From: Acidobacteriota bacterium
GTDB taxonomy: Bacteria; Acidobacteriota; Blastocatellia; Pyrinomonadales; Pyrinomonadaceae
NCBI GenBank assembly: GCA_020199835.1
Contig: JAIVJV010000001.1
Span: forward strand, 62,001-126,000
DNA length: 64,000 nucleotides
Direction of reading: 5' to 3'
The notes beneath the pieces were generated by a model that was not told where the DNA came from, ran no database searches, and was given only the letters and a program-made list of their open reading frames with translations. The position numbers were made by a program, and so were the translations under genes. The stretch's first letter is position 1, and each line of letters begins with the position of its first letter. Shown piece after piece: positions 36,864 to 45,475 of the stretch.

Positions 36864-37862
36864 TCATGCGACCGTTCCGCCGCACGACGATCCGGCGCCG
36901 GCGGTACAGCCAAAGCAGTGTGGACCAGTCACGATACGTCTCAACGTGAATCTAGCGGGGTCCCAATCAGCGATTGATTGCGGCAACTCGGAGGAAACGC
37001 CCAGGTCGAGCATTTGATTGAAGTCGCAGTCGTAGAGGCGTCCGGTCCAATCTACGCTGATCAACGTGCGACACATTAAACCGGGTACGGCTTGTGGGTT
37101 GAATGCTGCGACGAGTTTGCGTCTGTAACGTTCCTCGTTCCCACTGCGTCGCAGGTATTCGAGAAAGCGTTTGATAGGCATGTTCGTGATCGTGTAGAGC
37201 TGGTTGAACGAAACGTCGTAGCGGGTTCGTAGTTCACGTTTGAAGTCGGCTTCTATGCTGGCCTGCGATGGTGGCAGAAAAGCGCCGACCGGGTTGTACA
37301 CGAGATTCAGCCGGAGCTCGCCGCCGTCCATGCCATAACCGATTTCATTCAATCGCCTCAGAGCCTGGATCGATTTCGTAAATACACCCTTCCCGCGTTG
37401 TGCGTCCGTCTGGTCCTCCAGAAAGTAGGGAAGGGAAGAAATGATCTCCACTCGATGATCGCGAAAGAACTCCGGGAGATCCATTTGCCCGGGTTCGAAC
37501 AACACAGTGAGGTTATGACGCACGATTACATGCGATCCGTGTGAACGTACTTCAGCTACAAGATAGCGAAACGATGGATTGAGCTCGGGCGCTCCTCCTG
37601 TAATGTCCACCGTCTTGAAGCGGAACTTCCTGATTGCATCGAGCACCAGATTTACAATTTCGCGCGTCATGATTTCCGTGCGTGAAGGCGAAGCGTCCAC
37701 ATGACAGTGCTTGCAAGCCTGGTTGCAGAGTTTGCCGACGTTGACTTGCAAAGTCTCGATAGTCGAGCCTCGCAGCTCTAACCCGTGCTCCGCCAGCTTG
37801 TCGTTGAAGTTGACAGTTGCGGCTGCCGCGTCGGAATTAAGAACAGGAAGACTTTGCGCCAC
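36864..37862 (-). CDS. arsS: Arsenosugar biosynthesis radical SAM protein ArsS
   Basis: The protein has the radical SAM cluster motif CNQACKHCHVDASPSR, the SAM-binding TGGAPELNPSF and a C-terminal DUF3641-type region ending GPHCFGCTAGAGSSCGG. This combination is characteristic of ArsS, which adds the 5'-deoxyadenosyl group to methylated arsenic. The residue that is selenocysteine in some homologues is encoded TGC here, so this is a Cys form. I prefer the GTG at 37862, one base after the upstream stop; an ATG at 37928 would overlap that gene by 65 bp. It is translated with the CMD-type gene before it. Confidence 0.88.
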   Translation of the reverse strand: MAQSLPVLNSDAAAATVNFNDKLAEHGLELRGSTIETLQVNVGKLCNQACKHCHVDASPSRTEIMTREIVNLVLDAIRKFRFKTVDITGGAPELNPSFRYLVAEVRSHGSHVIVRHNLTVLFEPGQMDLPEFFRDHRVEIISSLPYFLEDQTDAQRGKGVFTKSIQALRRLNEIGYGMDGGELRLNLVYNPVGAFLPPSQASIEADFKRELRTRYDVSFNQLYTITNMPIKRFLEYLRRSGNEERYRRKLVAAFNPQAVPGLMCRTLISVDWTGRLYDCDFNQMLDLGVSSELPQSIADWDPARFTLRRIVTGPHCFGCTAGAGSSCGGTVA

Positions 37863-37863
37863 C

Positions 37864-38193
37864 CTACATCGACACCTTGTTAACTGAACTATGCGCCTGG
37901 AGTCCGTGGATGAGACTGGCGCCGCCACGAATGGCGGACGCCATGTGAATCGCCTCGGTCATTTGCTCGATGTTCGATCCTGCTTCCAGACAATTTTGCG
38001 CATAAGAGTCAATGCAGTATGGACATTGAATGGCATGCGCGACCGCAAGACCGATAAGCGCCTTCTCTCGACGCGTGAGAGCGCCATCCGCCTGACATGC
38101 CTCGTACCACGACATGAACTTTTCAAAGAGGTCTGGTCTCTGTTTGCCCACTTCAGAAAATCGATTTAGATCTTCTTCGTTGTAATATCCCAT
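37864..38193 (-). CDS. Arsenosugar-associated carboxymuconolactone decarboxylase/AhpD-like protein
   Basis: The 109-residue protein has an AhpD-type CxxC in IQCPYCIDSYAQNCLE, preceded by LTRREKALIGLAVAHA. Small CMD-fold proteins of this kind regularly accompany arsS and are annotated as peroxidase-like. The exact reaction is unknown. The gene is immediately upstream of arsS on the same strand. Its start codon is separated by only 6 bp (AGCAAA) from the start of the divergent glycosyltransferase gene at 38200. Confidence 0.85.
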   Translation of the reverse strand: MGYYNEEDLNRFSEVGKQRPDLFEKFMSWYEACQADGALTRREKALIGLAVAHAIQCPYCIDSYAQNCLEAGSNIEQMTEAIHMASAIRGGASLIHGLQAHSSVNKVSM

Positions 38194-38199
38194 AGCAAA

Positions 38200-38889
38200 A
38201 TGACTCCTGTGATCATCGTGATGGTTAAGGCGCCGCTGCCGGGCTTTGCGAAGACACGGCTGACGCCGCCGCTCACTGAGAGCGATGCGGCAGCGCTGTC
38301 GCTCTGTTTTGTGCAGGACGTCGTAACTTCCGCATTAACCGTAAGCCCCAATTTGATCGTTGCGTTTACACCCGCCGATGGCCGCAGTGTGCTGGAACCC
38401 GTGCTGCCAAAAAACCTGCTCTGGCTCGAACAAAAGGGCGCACATCTCGGAGAGCGACTGGATTCAACCACGAACCACGCCCACGATCTCGGGTTTAGTC
38501 CGATAATTGTTCTCGGCGCCGACAGCCCTACGCTTCCACCGTCGTTAATCGAGAACGCACTCCACGTTTTGACTAGCGGCGCCGCCGAAATCGTTCTCGG
38601 TCCAACCACTGACGGCGGTTACTACCTCATCGGTTTTCGCAACCCTGACAGTGCAGTCCTGCGGAATGTTACCTGGAGTTCGCCATTAACATTCGAGCAA
38701 ACCGTTCGCAATATCAAACAACTCGGCCTTCGCCGGTTTACATTGCCGCTTTCGTACGACGTTGACACTTTCGCGGATCTAAAGTTTCTCGCAAACGAAC
38801 TCAGAACAGACCCCGACGCTCAAAGTCGCGCGCCGCAAACATACCGTTGGGTGCTGGACCACGCCTCGTTACTCAATAAAACTGACTGA
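38200..38889 (+). CDS. Arsenosugar-type glycosyltransferase (DUF2064/TIGR04282)
   Basis: The 229-residue GT-A-like protein matches the TIGR04282/DUF2064 family: VIIVMVKAPLPGFAKTRL, then IIVLGADSPTLPPSLIENAL, and VLGPTTDGGYYLIGF. The family is typically encoded with arsS and is assigned to sugar transfer in arsenosugar assembly. The ATG is 6 bp from the start of the divergent CMD gene, and its ribosome binding region must lie in that gene. The 3' end overlaps the convergent second glycosyltransferase by 17 bp. Confidence 0.85.
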   Translation: MTPVIIVMVKAPLPGFAKTRLTPPLTESDAAALSLCFVQDVVTSALTVSPNLIVAFTPADGRSVLEPVLPKNLLWLEQKGAHLGERLDSTTNHAHDLGFSPIIVLGADSPTLPPSLIENALHVLTSGAAEIVLGPTTDGGYYLIGFRNPDSAVLRNVTWSSPLTFEQTVRNIKQLGLRRFTLPLSYDVDTFADLKFLANELRTDPDAQSRAPQTYRWVLDHASLLNKTD

Positions 38890-39568
38890 GTACGCGCGGC
38901 GACACGCCCAACCAGTAGAGCGCCTGCAGAATGGACCAGCGCGCAAATGTCCAGACGAAATCGCGCTCTTCAAATCGCCGCGACGAAGTTACAACCGCAA
39001 CGGGTATATGCACCATTCGTCCCCGTTTTCGTAAACGCTGAACAAACTCCACGTCCTCGAAAAGAGGAATCGGCTTGAACCCACCGAGCTCATGGTAAAT
39101 AGCAGCACGCACAAAGATTCCCGAGTCGCCGTAACAAAGCCCGATCTTTCCGAGTTGTGGGTAAAACCAGGTCATGAATCGTGCCGCACGAGTTTCGCCG
39201 TCAAATCTGATCGCAAAATTCCCGCCGATTATCGCCGGATCAGACAACGCTTTTGCTAACAGGTCTGGCGTCTGCGGAGGACAACGAGTATCTGCGTGTA
39301 CAAACAGTAGCGTGTCACCCGTCGCGTGCTGTGCGCCGCTATGCAATTGCTGACCACGACCGCGTTCGCAACTCAGGACACGCGCTCCAAACCGTTCTGC
39401 GATTCTGGTGGTTGCGTCGCTACTGCCTCCATCAGCAACGATCACTTCCGTGCTTGTGAACGACTCACCTGACAGTGCTTGCAACGTTCTCCCGATGACC
39501 TTTTCTTCATTCAACGTCGGAATGATCACTGAAAGTAACGTTTGCCGCGGCCGGGGTTGCTCGGTCAT
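38873..39568 (-). CDS. Arsenosugar-type family 2 glycosyltransferase (TIGR04283)
   Basis: The 231-residue GT2 protein starts LLSVIIPTLNEEKVIGRTLQ, with the DxD-like VIVADGGSSDAT and FVHADTRCPP, and the acceptor region GGFKPIPLFEDVEFVQRLRK. It fits the TIGR04283 family found with TIGR04282 and arsS. Both glycosyltransferases face each other and overlap by 17 bp. The start overlaps the stop of the sterol-desaturase-like gene by 4 bp (ATGA), so those two are co-translated. Confidence 0.85.
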   Translation of the reverse strand: MTEQPRPRQTLLSVIIPTLNEEKVIGRTLQALSGESFTSTEVIVADGGSSDATTRIAERFGARVLSCERGRGQQLHSGAQHATGDTLLFVHADTRCPPQTPDLLAKALSDPAIIGGNFAIRFDGETRAARFMTWFYPQLGKIGLCYGDSGIFVRAAIYHELGGFKPIPLFEDVEFVQRLRKRGRMVHIPVAVVTSSRRFEERDFVWTFARWSILQALYWLGVSPRVLSQFY

Positions 39569-40425
39569 TCGGTCCTCATCGCGAGCAAGGGAGTGCGTGT
39601 TGGCTGTCCATCTCCGGGCACGAGCCAGGTTGGACGCTGCCTGACGAAGGGCATTTCAAGAGTTGCTTCGAGCGTAACTTCATTGGGCTCTCGATACGCG
39701 GGAACGCCGATCGTGATCTTTTCCTGAGGTATATCGAGTTGTAGAGTGCCATGCAGCCAGTCCCAAACTGTGAATCCGCTGGACCAGTTTGAATTGGTTT
39801 CCTCTTTCACGATTGAATGATGAATGCCGTGCATGCGTGGCGTGACGAAAACGCGTAGCACTTTCTCTTCCACTTCTCGCGGCAGACGCACGTTGGAGTG
39901 ATGAAACAAAACCGACAGCAGCACGAAGGTTTGCCATACGGACAGCGCGACGGGGGACACGCCGATTACAGTGACCTGTGCAGCGCGCCAACCGGATGCG
40001 AGAATTAGTTCACCAAAGTGAAAGCGCAGGGCTGTTGACGAATCGAGATCGAGATCGACGTGATGTGGCAGATGAAAGCGCCAGAGAAACGGCACGCGAT
40101 GATTGAGCACATGCCAGAGGTAGAGCGTGTAGTCCATCAGCAGCAGTGCCAGCCCAACCTCCAACCATCGTGGCAGACGCAAAAGTTTTAGAAGGCCCCA
40201 CCGGCGTTTTTCAACGAGCGCTGTTAATCGCTCAACAACTGGTCGCTCAACGAGCTGAAGCGACGCCGCAGCCAAACCTGCAACAGCAAGATTGCGCGCT
40301 GTTCTTTCTCCCTTTGGCTCGACCGCGCGTCTGAGCGGACGCCGGCGTTCGAGCAGCCATAGCAACGCAAACGAGCACACAATTAAAGAGCCACTGAACC
40401 AGCCCGGCAGTTTCTTTTGTGTCAC
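39565..40425 (-). CDS. Sterol desaturase / fatty acid hydroxylase superfamily protein
   Basis: The membrane protein shows the diiron histidine clusters of this superfamily: HVLNHRVPFLWRFHLPHH, FHHSNV and HGIHHS, with TM segments between them (LALLLMDYTLYLWHV, SVWQTFVLLSVLFHH). The GTG at 40425 has GGGAGAAGG upstream and gives 286 residues; the frame extends to an ATG at 40482. It should hydroxylate or desaturate a lipid or similar substrate. It overlaps the arsenosugar glycosyltransferase gene by 4 bp, which suggests a lipid-linked step in the same pathway (inference only). Confidence 0.8.
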   Translation of the reverse strand: MTQKKLPGWFSGSLIVCSFALLWLLERRRPLRRAVEPKGERTARNLAVAGLAAASLQLVERPVVERLTALVEKRRWGLLKLLRLPRWLEVGLALLLMDYTLYLWHVLNHRVPFLWRFHLPHHVDLDLDSSTALRFHFGELILASGWRAAQVTVIGVSPVALSVWQTFVLLSVLFHHSNVRLPREVEEKVLRVFVTPRMHGIHHSIVKEETNSNWSSGFTVWDWLHGTLQLDIPQEKITIGVPAYREPNEVTLEATLEMPFVRQRPTWLVPGDGQPTRTPLLAMRTE

Positions 40426-40570
40426 ACCTTCTCCCTGCGTGTGATTAGCACAAAAAAGGTCCAACGGTGGCGTACAGAACAATTCGTAAATAAAACGACA
40501 GCTTTCCGTAGCAACAATCCCTCATAAGTGCCCTCATAACTGTTGGCCCGCCAGTCCCCGGGAAATCGCG

Positions 40571-41641
40571 ATGAAACCCAACGATGACAGCGGCAAGCTA
40601 CCTACTTCCGAACGTCCCTTTCGTGTGCTCATTATCTCCGGTTCAGATCGACGGCAATATAACTGTCCCGGTGTTGATTCAAAGTCGCGCACATTAATGC
40701 TGCGAATGGCCGAGCTGTTGCCGCAGGAATGGGAAATAGATTACGAAGACCTGGGAAATGTCTTCGGGCGGGAGCAGATTCAGAGTTGCAATGCCTGTGT
40801 TTCAACGGCAATGGCCCTTTGTGTCTGGCCCTGCAACTGCTACGAGAAGAATAGCGGCTTCGAGCCTGACCTGATGTGGAACCTCGACCTGTACGCACGG
40901 CTGGATCTTGCGGATGCCTGGGCCATCATTGGTCCAATCAACTGGTATGCTCCGAGCAGTAACCTCAAGCTAATGTTTGATCGACTGGTCTGTATGAACG
41001 GGGGCAATCCGCGCGAAGATTTGATCGAGCACAAAGACGCGGAGTTCGCAAAAACACTTGAGCATTCGCCGGCGTGGAAGGAGTTGAGTGTTAATCATCT
41101 CGAGGGCCGCACCGCCGGTTTCTTTTGCTACGGCGATGGTGGAGCGGATGAACTGGATGAACACGGCCGGCCGAAGCTCCTGCGTCACAAGGATTATTTC
41201 GATCCCGAGAAAGAGCCGTTCGAGAACGAGCGTGATGCTTATGCGCCGTTCGTTTGGCAGTGTCGCTATGGCGGGATCGAAGTACCGAACAATCTGTGGC
41301 GTTATGTGGAATTCGGCAAAGGCAAAAAATACAGCGAGAACCAGGCTGAACATATGGCTACGCAGACGAATGTCTTTGCGGATTTTGACGCTTGGTGTGG
41401 TGAATTCGCGAGTTTCGTCGGCGCGAAGGGAAAAGTCGAGCCCGGGAAGTTTCGCGCCTATGGCTACCAACCGCCCGGGCATCTGAAGAAGGATCTAAAA
41501 GCCAAGTGGCGTGAGATCAGAACCGGTTTGGGTTATCCGCCGGCCGGTTCTTCGCCGCACATCCAGGAGAAACTGGGTCTCAACAAAGACCTTACCCTGA
41601 CGCCCAAAAAGAGCGAAGGCGAGAAACTCCGTGAGAAGTAA
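40571..41641 (+). CDS. Flavodoxin-fold NAD(P)H-dependent oxidoreductase
   Basis: The 356-residue protein has an N-terminal flavodoxin-like fold of the FMN-reductase type: FRVLIISGSDRR, then AWAIIGPINWYAPSSNLKLM for FMN contacts, and the later GRTAGFFCYGDGG. It carries a Cys-rich loop (CNACVSTAMALCVWPCNCYE) between the first two strands, which could bind a metal or form disulfides. The C-terminal ~100 residues are an extra basic extension. It lies at the edge of the arsenosugar cluster, divergent from the desaturase gene; involvement in arsenic chemistry is possible but unproven. Confidence 0.75.
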   Translation: MKPNDDSGKLPTSERPFRVLIISGSDRRQYNCPGVDSKSRTLMLRMAELLPQEWEIDYEDLGNVFGREQIQSCNACVSTAMALCVWPCNCYEKNSGFEPDLMWNLDLYARLDLADAWAIIGPINWYAPSSNLKLMFDRLVCMNGGNPREDLIEHKDAEFAKTLEHSPAWKELSVNHLEGRTAGFFCYGDGGADELDEHGRPKLLRHKDYFDPEKEPFENERDAYAPFVWQCRYGGIEVPNNLWRYVEFGKGKKYSENQAEHMATQTNVFADFDAWCGEFASFVGAKGKVEPGKFRAYGYQPPGHLKKDLKAKWREIRTGLGYPPAGSSPHIQEKLGLNKDLTLTPKKSEGEKLREK

Positions 41642-41719
41642 CCCGCCCGACTGACTAACGCGGAAGTACCTGGCCGCGCGGCAAAGTGCTTCCCGGCGGC
41701 ATCGCCAAAGCTCTTTTGA

Positions 41720-43768
41720 TCAATGCTCCGGTCGCTTCAGAATGTCTGCGAGTGCGAGCAAACGATTCGTGTCCGCGGGATTCGCAGCTCTCGCAGCAAC
41801 TTCCAGCGGCGGCGCGAGATTTCTGAGTTTCGCTAACTCCGTCGCGTTCAGCTTCATAGCCTCCGCACCTTGAATTGCTTTCCGCAAAGCGAGAACCTGG
41901 TTCGTCGGCAGACCTTGTGAACGCTCCAACTGATCGATGTAAGCCTTCGCAACGACTAACTTCCGCGGCCACTCGATCTTCTGCTGGTTCTGCACGTTCA
42001 ACTCAGATACGCGAACCAACTTAGCAGCTTCGATCTCGTTCTGCGTCAGGTTCTTCGTCGGCGTGAGTTCGAACACGTCCAAACCGCGCGCGATCTCTGA
42101 CGCGTAGATGTAGCCGTTGTACCAGTACGACGACCAGTGACCGCCGAGCACGAGCAGGTTCGGATAGATCGGGCCACGATCGAAATACGCGATTTCCATC
42201 GGACGCTCCGGCTCCGTGAAATCCACGACCGAGATGCCGCCCTGATACCACGCTTGCACCGCGATGTCGCGACCCGGCACCGGAACGAGCGTTCCGTTGT
42301 GGGCCACGCAGTTTTCACTGTCAGCTTGCGCCGCGGGCATCTTGTAGTAGCTCGCGAACTTCAGCTTGTTGTCCTGTATGGTGAAGATCGCATCAGCGCC
42401 CCACTTGATCGGATCGTTCGCGCGGCAACGCGCACCGAGTCCGCCGCCCCACTCGTCGGTAAACAAAACTTTCTTTCCATCATTGGAAAACGACGCCGAG
42501 TGCCAGTACGCGTAATTCGGATCGTTCACTGCGTCGAGGCGTTTTGGATTCACTGGATCTTTGATGTCGATCAGGATTCCGTTTCCGGAACACGCGCCGG
42601 CAGCGAGCCCAAGCGCCGAGTACACCGTGATGTCGTGGCACTGGTCAGTGTCAGTCGGTTTCTCTGGTCCATCCTTGCCATGAGAACCACCGCTACTCAA
42701 AGCGTTCAGCTTTGTGTCATCGCCAAAGAGTCGAGGCGTCGAAACAATCTTCGCATCCTGCGGCGACGCAAGCGGTACTTTGATCACGTCGATACGAAAT
42801 CGTGCTGTATTCGGATCCTTGTCCGGCGCTTCATCTGAACAACCGGCGAGTTCTTCGCTCTGTCGTACGAAACCAGTTCCGGAGACGTAGATATAAACGT
42901 TGTTCTTGTCGTTCGGATCGACGACGAGCGTGTGCGTGTGTGAGCCGCGGCAGGTCTGCACTGCTGCAACTTGTTTCGGTTTAGTGATGTTGGAGATATC
43001 GAAAATTCTTACGCCGCGGAAACGATCTTTTTGTGCCGCCGGGAGCGGCGGTTTGGCGTCTGGTCCAGTGGGCGTGGGTGTGGCGGCTGCCGGTGATGGC
43101 GGAAATCCTTGCGCTCCACAATCAAGTCTGCCGTTCGGGGCTTCCACTGACATGAAAAGCAGGTTTTTGTAAACCGACACGTCGTTCTGTCCGCCTGGAC
43201 ACACGATCGTGCTTAGCAACCTGGCCTTCGCCGGATTGGAGATGTCGACGATGTTTAAGCCGTAGAAGTTTCCCTGAAAGAGGTGATTGCCTTGAAAGGC
43301 CATATCCGAATTTGCGAACGCGAGCTGAGCAATCACCAGTTGCGTTGCCTTTGGCATCTTTGCTATTTCGGACATTGGGGTGCCCGACTGGCCCAGGGTC
43401 GTCTGCACCTTTGGATCGTTAGGATCGTCTGAACCGAGTTGGAAGACGTCGGGTTTTTTGAGCAGCAACACATGCTTGAGGCCCATCGCTGCTTCGCCCG
43501 CATTGAAAATTCCGGGCGTTAATTTGGCGCGCGGATCGTTGTTGTCAGAGCCGGTCATGCCCGCCGGCAGTGGTCCAGCCGGTTCTGGAGCAAACGGATC
43601 TGCTTGCGCTGCCTTGTCGGCGGGTTTCGCTTCTACCTTCACCTCCACCGTAGGCGACGGTGAGGGTGATGGCGTTGGCGTTTGCGCGAGCGTCGCGGTC
43701 GTATAACACGAGCAAAAAACGAAGGCAGTTATAAATAAACGAAAGGCTATATTCTGGACTCGATTCAT
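41720..43768 (-). CDS. Secreted LVIVD-repeat protein
   Basis: The 682-residue protein starts at ATG 43768 with a signal peptide (RLFITAFVFCSCYTTATLAQ) and a Pro/Ser/Thr linker. LVIVD-type propeller repeats follow: GLNIVDISNPAKARLLS, GVRIFDISNITKPKQVAA, GGISVVDFTEPERPMEIAYF. It contains many conserved His and Cys, and ends with a helical segment. The frame stops at KRPEH, but the alternative frame continues ALIKRALAMPPGSTLPRGQV to 41658, so a one-base shift near 41722 is possible. It is 10 bp downstream of the DUF305 gene; the two form a conserved-looking pair. Confidence 0.8.
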   Translation of the reverse strand: MNRVQNIAFRLFITAFVFCSCYTTATLAQTPTPSPSPSPTVEVKVEAKPADKAAQADPFAPEPAGPLPAGMTGSDNNDPRAKLTPGIFNAGEAAMGLKHVLLLKKPDVFQLGSDDPNDPKVQTTLGQSGTPMSEIAKMPKATQLVIAQLAFANSDMAFQGNHLFQGNFYGLNIVDISNPAKARLLSTIVCPGGQNDVSVYKNLLFMSVEAPNGRLDCGAQGFPPSPAAATPTPTGPDAKPPLPAAQKDRFRGVRIFDISNITKPKQVAAVQTCRGSHTHTLVVDPNDKNNVYIYVSGTGFVRQSEELAGCSDEAPDKDPNTARFRIDVIKVPLASPQDAKIVSTPRLFGDDTKLNALSSGGSHGKDGPEKPTDTDQCHDITVYSALGLAAGACSGNGILIDIKDPVNPKRLDAVNDPNYAYWHSASFSNDGKKVLFTDEWGGGLGARCRANDPIKWGADAIFTIQDNKLKFASYYKMPAAQADSENCVAHNGTLVPVPGRDIAVQAWYQGGISVVDFTEPERPMEIAYFDRGPIYPNLLVLGGHWSSYWYNGYIYASEIARGLDVFELTPTKNLTQNEIEAAKLVRVSELNVQNQQKIEWPRKLVVAKAYIDQLERSQGLPTNQVLALRKAIQGAEAMKLNATELAKLRNLAPPLEVAARAANPADTNRLLALADILKRPEH

Positions 43769-43778
43769 ATTTTCCTCT

Positions 43779-44450
43779 TTAGGGCTTTTCACCCAACATG
43801 GTTTGCATAATCTTTATCTCAGCACGTTGGCCGCTGTCGACCTCGGTCGCAAAATTATAGAGTTCGGCATCCTGACCGGCGCCGGCAGTGTCGAACAAAC
43901 CCTTCACCATAGTCAAAGCGCCGTTGTGGTGCTGAATCATGCCGCGCAGGAATAGTTTGTCAAACTCCGGGCCCTTTGCGTTTCTCAACGCGTCCATCTG
44001 CTTTGCCGTGAGCATTCCGGGCATAAGCATTTCATGCTTCGACATATCCATTCCCGGCATGTGGTGCATCGGCATTGACGTGGGTTCTCCGCGAGCGGTC
44101 AACCACCGTTGCATAAACTTCATTTCGTCTGATTGCGACCTTTTGATGCGCTCGCCGAGTGAGCGGATATCCTTGTTCTCCGTGTGCGACACGATCAGGG
44201 CCGTCATCTCGACCGCTTGCGCGTGGTGCATGATCATGCCTTGCATGAACTCTACGTCCGCCCGTGATTTTGGCGGAAGTGTGGCGCGTGTCGAGGGTGG
44301 CAGTGTGCGTGTCGGTTGGCCCGGCGCGCCGGGTTGGACGATCACTGGCTTCGCCGGCTCAGCTTGTTGTGCGAAGGTTCTAATCGAGAAAAGACAGGCA
44401 AGAGCCGCGGCGGACCATAGGCGGTTTCGTCCAACTCCAAAACACTTCAT
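43779..44450 (-). CDS. DUF305 family secreted protein
   Basis: The protein has a signal peptide (LWSAAALACLFSIRTFAQQ) and two DUF305 half-domains with the typical His/Met clusters FMQGMIMHHAQAVEMTA and FLRGMIQHHNGALTMV. Between them is a Met/His-rich segment (SMPMHHMPGMDMSKHEM) that could bind copper or another soft metal. The ATG at 44450 (223 residues) is preferred; an in-frame start exists at 44471. It is followed at 10 bp by the LVIVD protein gene, so the pair should be co-transcribed. Function in the family is not settled. Confidence 0.85.
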   Translation of the reverse strand: MKCFGVGRNRLWSAAALACLFSIRTFAQQAEPAKPVIVQPGAPGQPTRTLPPSTRATLPPKSRADVEFMQGMIMHHAQAVEMTALIVSHTENKDIRSLGERIKRSQSDEMKFMQRWLTARGEPTSMPMHHMPGMDMSKHEMLMPGMLTAKQMDALRNAKGPEFDKLFLRGMIQHHNGALTMVKGLFDTAGAGQDAELYNFATEVDSGQRAEIKIMQTMLGEKP

Positions 44451-44514
44451 TGGGCCGGAATCATTAGGCATTTGCGTTTTACCTTATCACAAAGTGGCGC
44501 TAGAATCTTTCCCC

Positions 44515-44727
44515 ATGGACGAACTAATTAAACGCATAACTGAGAAGACCGGGATTTCAGAAGACCAGGCGCGTTCTGCCGTAAACACGGTCGCGGGGTT
44601 TCTGAAAGAGAAGTTGCCGGCGCCGCTGGCTGGACAGGTCGATAACGTGTTGGGTGGCGCGGGCGGCATGACTGACAAGCTCGGCGACGCAGCGTCGAAG
44701 ATCGGCAACATGTTCGGCAAATCCTAG
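44515..44727 (+). CDS. Small helical protein with Gly-rich centre, unknown function
   Basis: This 70-residue protein starts at ATG 44515. It comprises an N-terminal helix pair (LIKRITEKTGISEDQARSAV, NTVAGFLKEKLP), a Gly-rich turn (NVLGGAGG) and a C-terminal helix (LGDAASKIGNMFGKS). It resembles small DUF2267/DUF2780-like proteins found widely in environmental bacteria. A much longer frame exists upstream but is antisense to the DUF305 gene. No signal or membrane segment is seen. Confidence 0.65.
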   Translation: MDELIKRITEKTGISEDQARSAVNTVAGFLKEKLPAPLAGQVDNVLGGAGGMTDKLGDAASKIGNMFGKS

Positions 44728-44740
44728 ACCAGCGTCGACG

Positions 44741-45454
44741 CTAGCCCGGCAAAAACACCAGCAAGGGATACGCGATTACGCAGGCGATAAATACCCACGC
44801 CCGCACGTTTGCGAAATTGAACCCGTACTTGCTCACGAACAAAGCCGAATCTGAACGGTTGAAGTAGAAGGCGCCAGCATACACGAGTCGCTTATCGACA
44901 GGCCTCCTCACGTCTTCATTCGGAAACTGTTTCTTCATCTCACGCGCAACGCCGAGCAGTCGATAGAGATAAAAGAGTGCGCCTGCAACTCCGATCAACG
45001 TAGCAACTACCGTGATGATAAATGCGGGCTGCGAGAGAAAGTTGAATCTAGCGATACTGAGAAAAATGGTGTTCAAGGATTCCGCGCTCATCTTGAATGC
45101 CACTGTCCACCGAAACCAATCCCACACACCCGTGCTGAGACTTAGATATCGTTCTTGAAGTGCAGAGTGATCAAGCGCGAGTGGCGCGACCGCTTGTGAA
45201 TGCACCGCGCCGTATTTCATCAACAAGCAAAAAACCTGCGTGACCACAGCCATCAAAGGCACGCGAAAGACAGACATCGCACTTTTCTCTCCCCAGACGG
45301 CCACCTCGCCATTCAATTTCATGAACAAGGGAACGCGGTCAGGTAAAGCGGAGTAGAAATACGCGAGCAGGAAGAAAGGCAGGATGCTGAGCGAGATCAC
45401 AAAAATCTCGAGCGGAAGGTTTGTGTAATCGCGTAAGCGCCTATTGTGCGCCAT
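44741..45454 (-). CDS. DUF1648-type membrane protein
   Basis: The protein (237 residues from ATG 45454) has five to six TM segments. The first helix is followed by ALPDRVPLFMKLNGEVAVWG, the DUF1648 motif in which LPDRVP and a gap to the next helix are characteristic. Other helices are PAFIITVVATLIGVAGALFY and AWVFIACVIAYPLLVFL. DUF1648 proteins include SdpI-like immunity or signalling proteins, but also many of unknown role. It lies 21 bp after the methyltransferase stop on the same strand. Confidence 0.75.
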   Translation of the reverse strand: MAHNRRLRDYTNLPLEIFVISLSILPFFLLAYFYSALPDRVPLFMKLNGEVAVWGEKSAMSVFRVPLMAVVTQVFCLLMKYGAVHSQAVAPLALDHSALQERYLSLSTGVWDWFRWTVAFKMSAESLNTIFLSIARFNFLSQPAFIITVVATLIGVAGALFYLYRLLGVAREMKKQFPNEDVRRPVDKRLVYAGAFYFNRSDSALFVSKYGFNFANVRAWVFIACVIAYPLLVFLPG

Positions 45455-45475
45455 CGCCTCTTGCACCGTCGCGGC

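Noticed and set aside
42137..42838. 233-residue plus-strand frame
   Set aside because: Antisense to the LVIVD protein gene; no domain or RBS.
43939..44514. Long N-terminal extension of the small gene at 44515
   Set aside because: The extension is antisense to the DUF305 gene; the compact helical protein from ATG 44515 is the sensible product.
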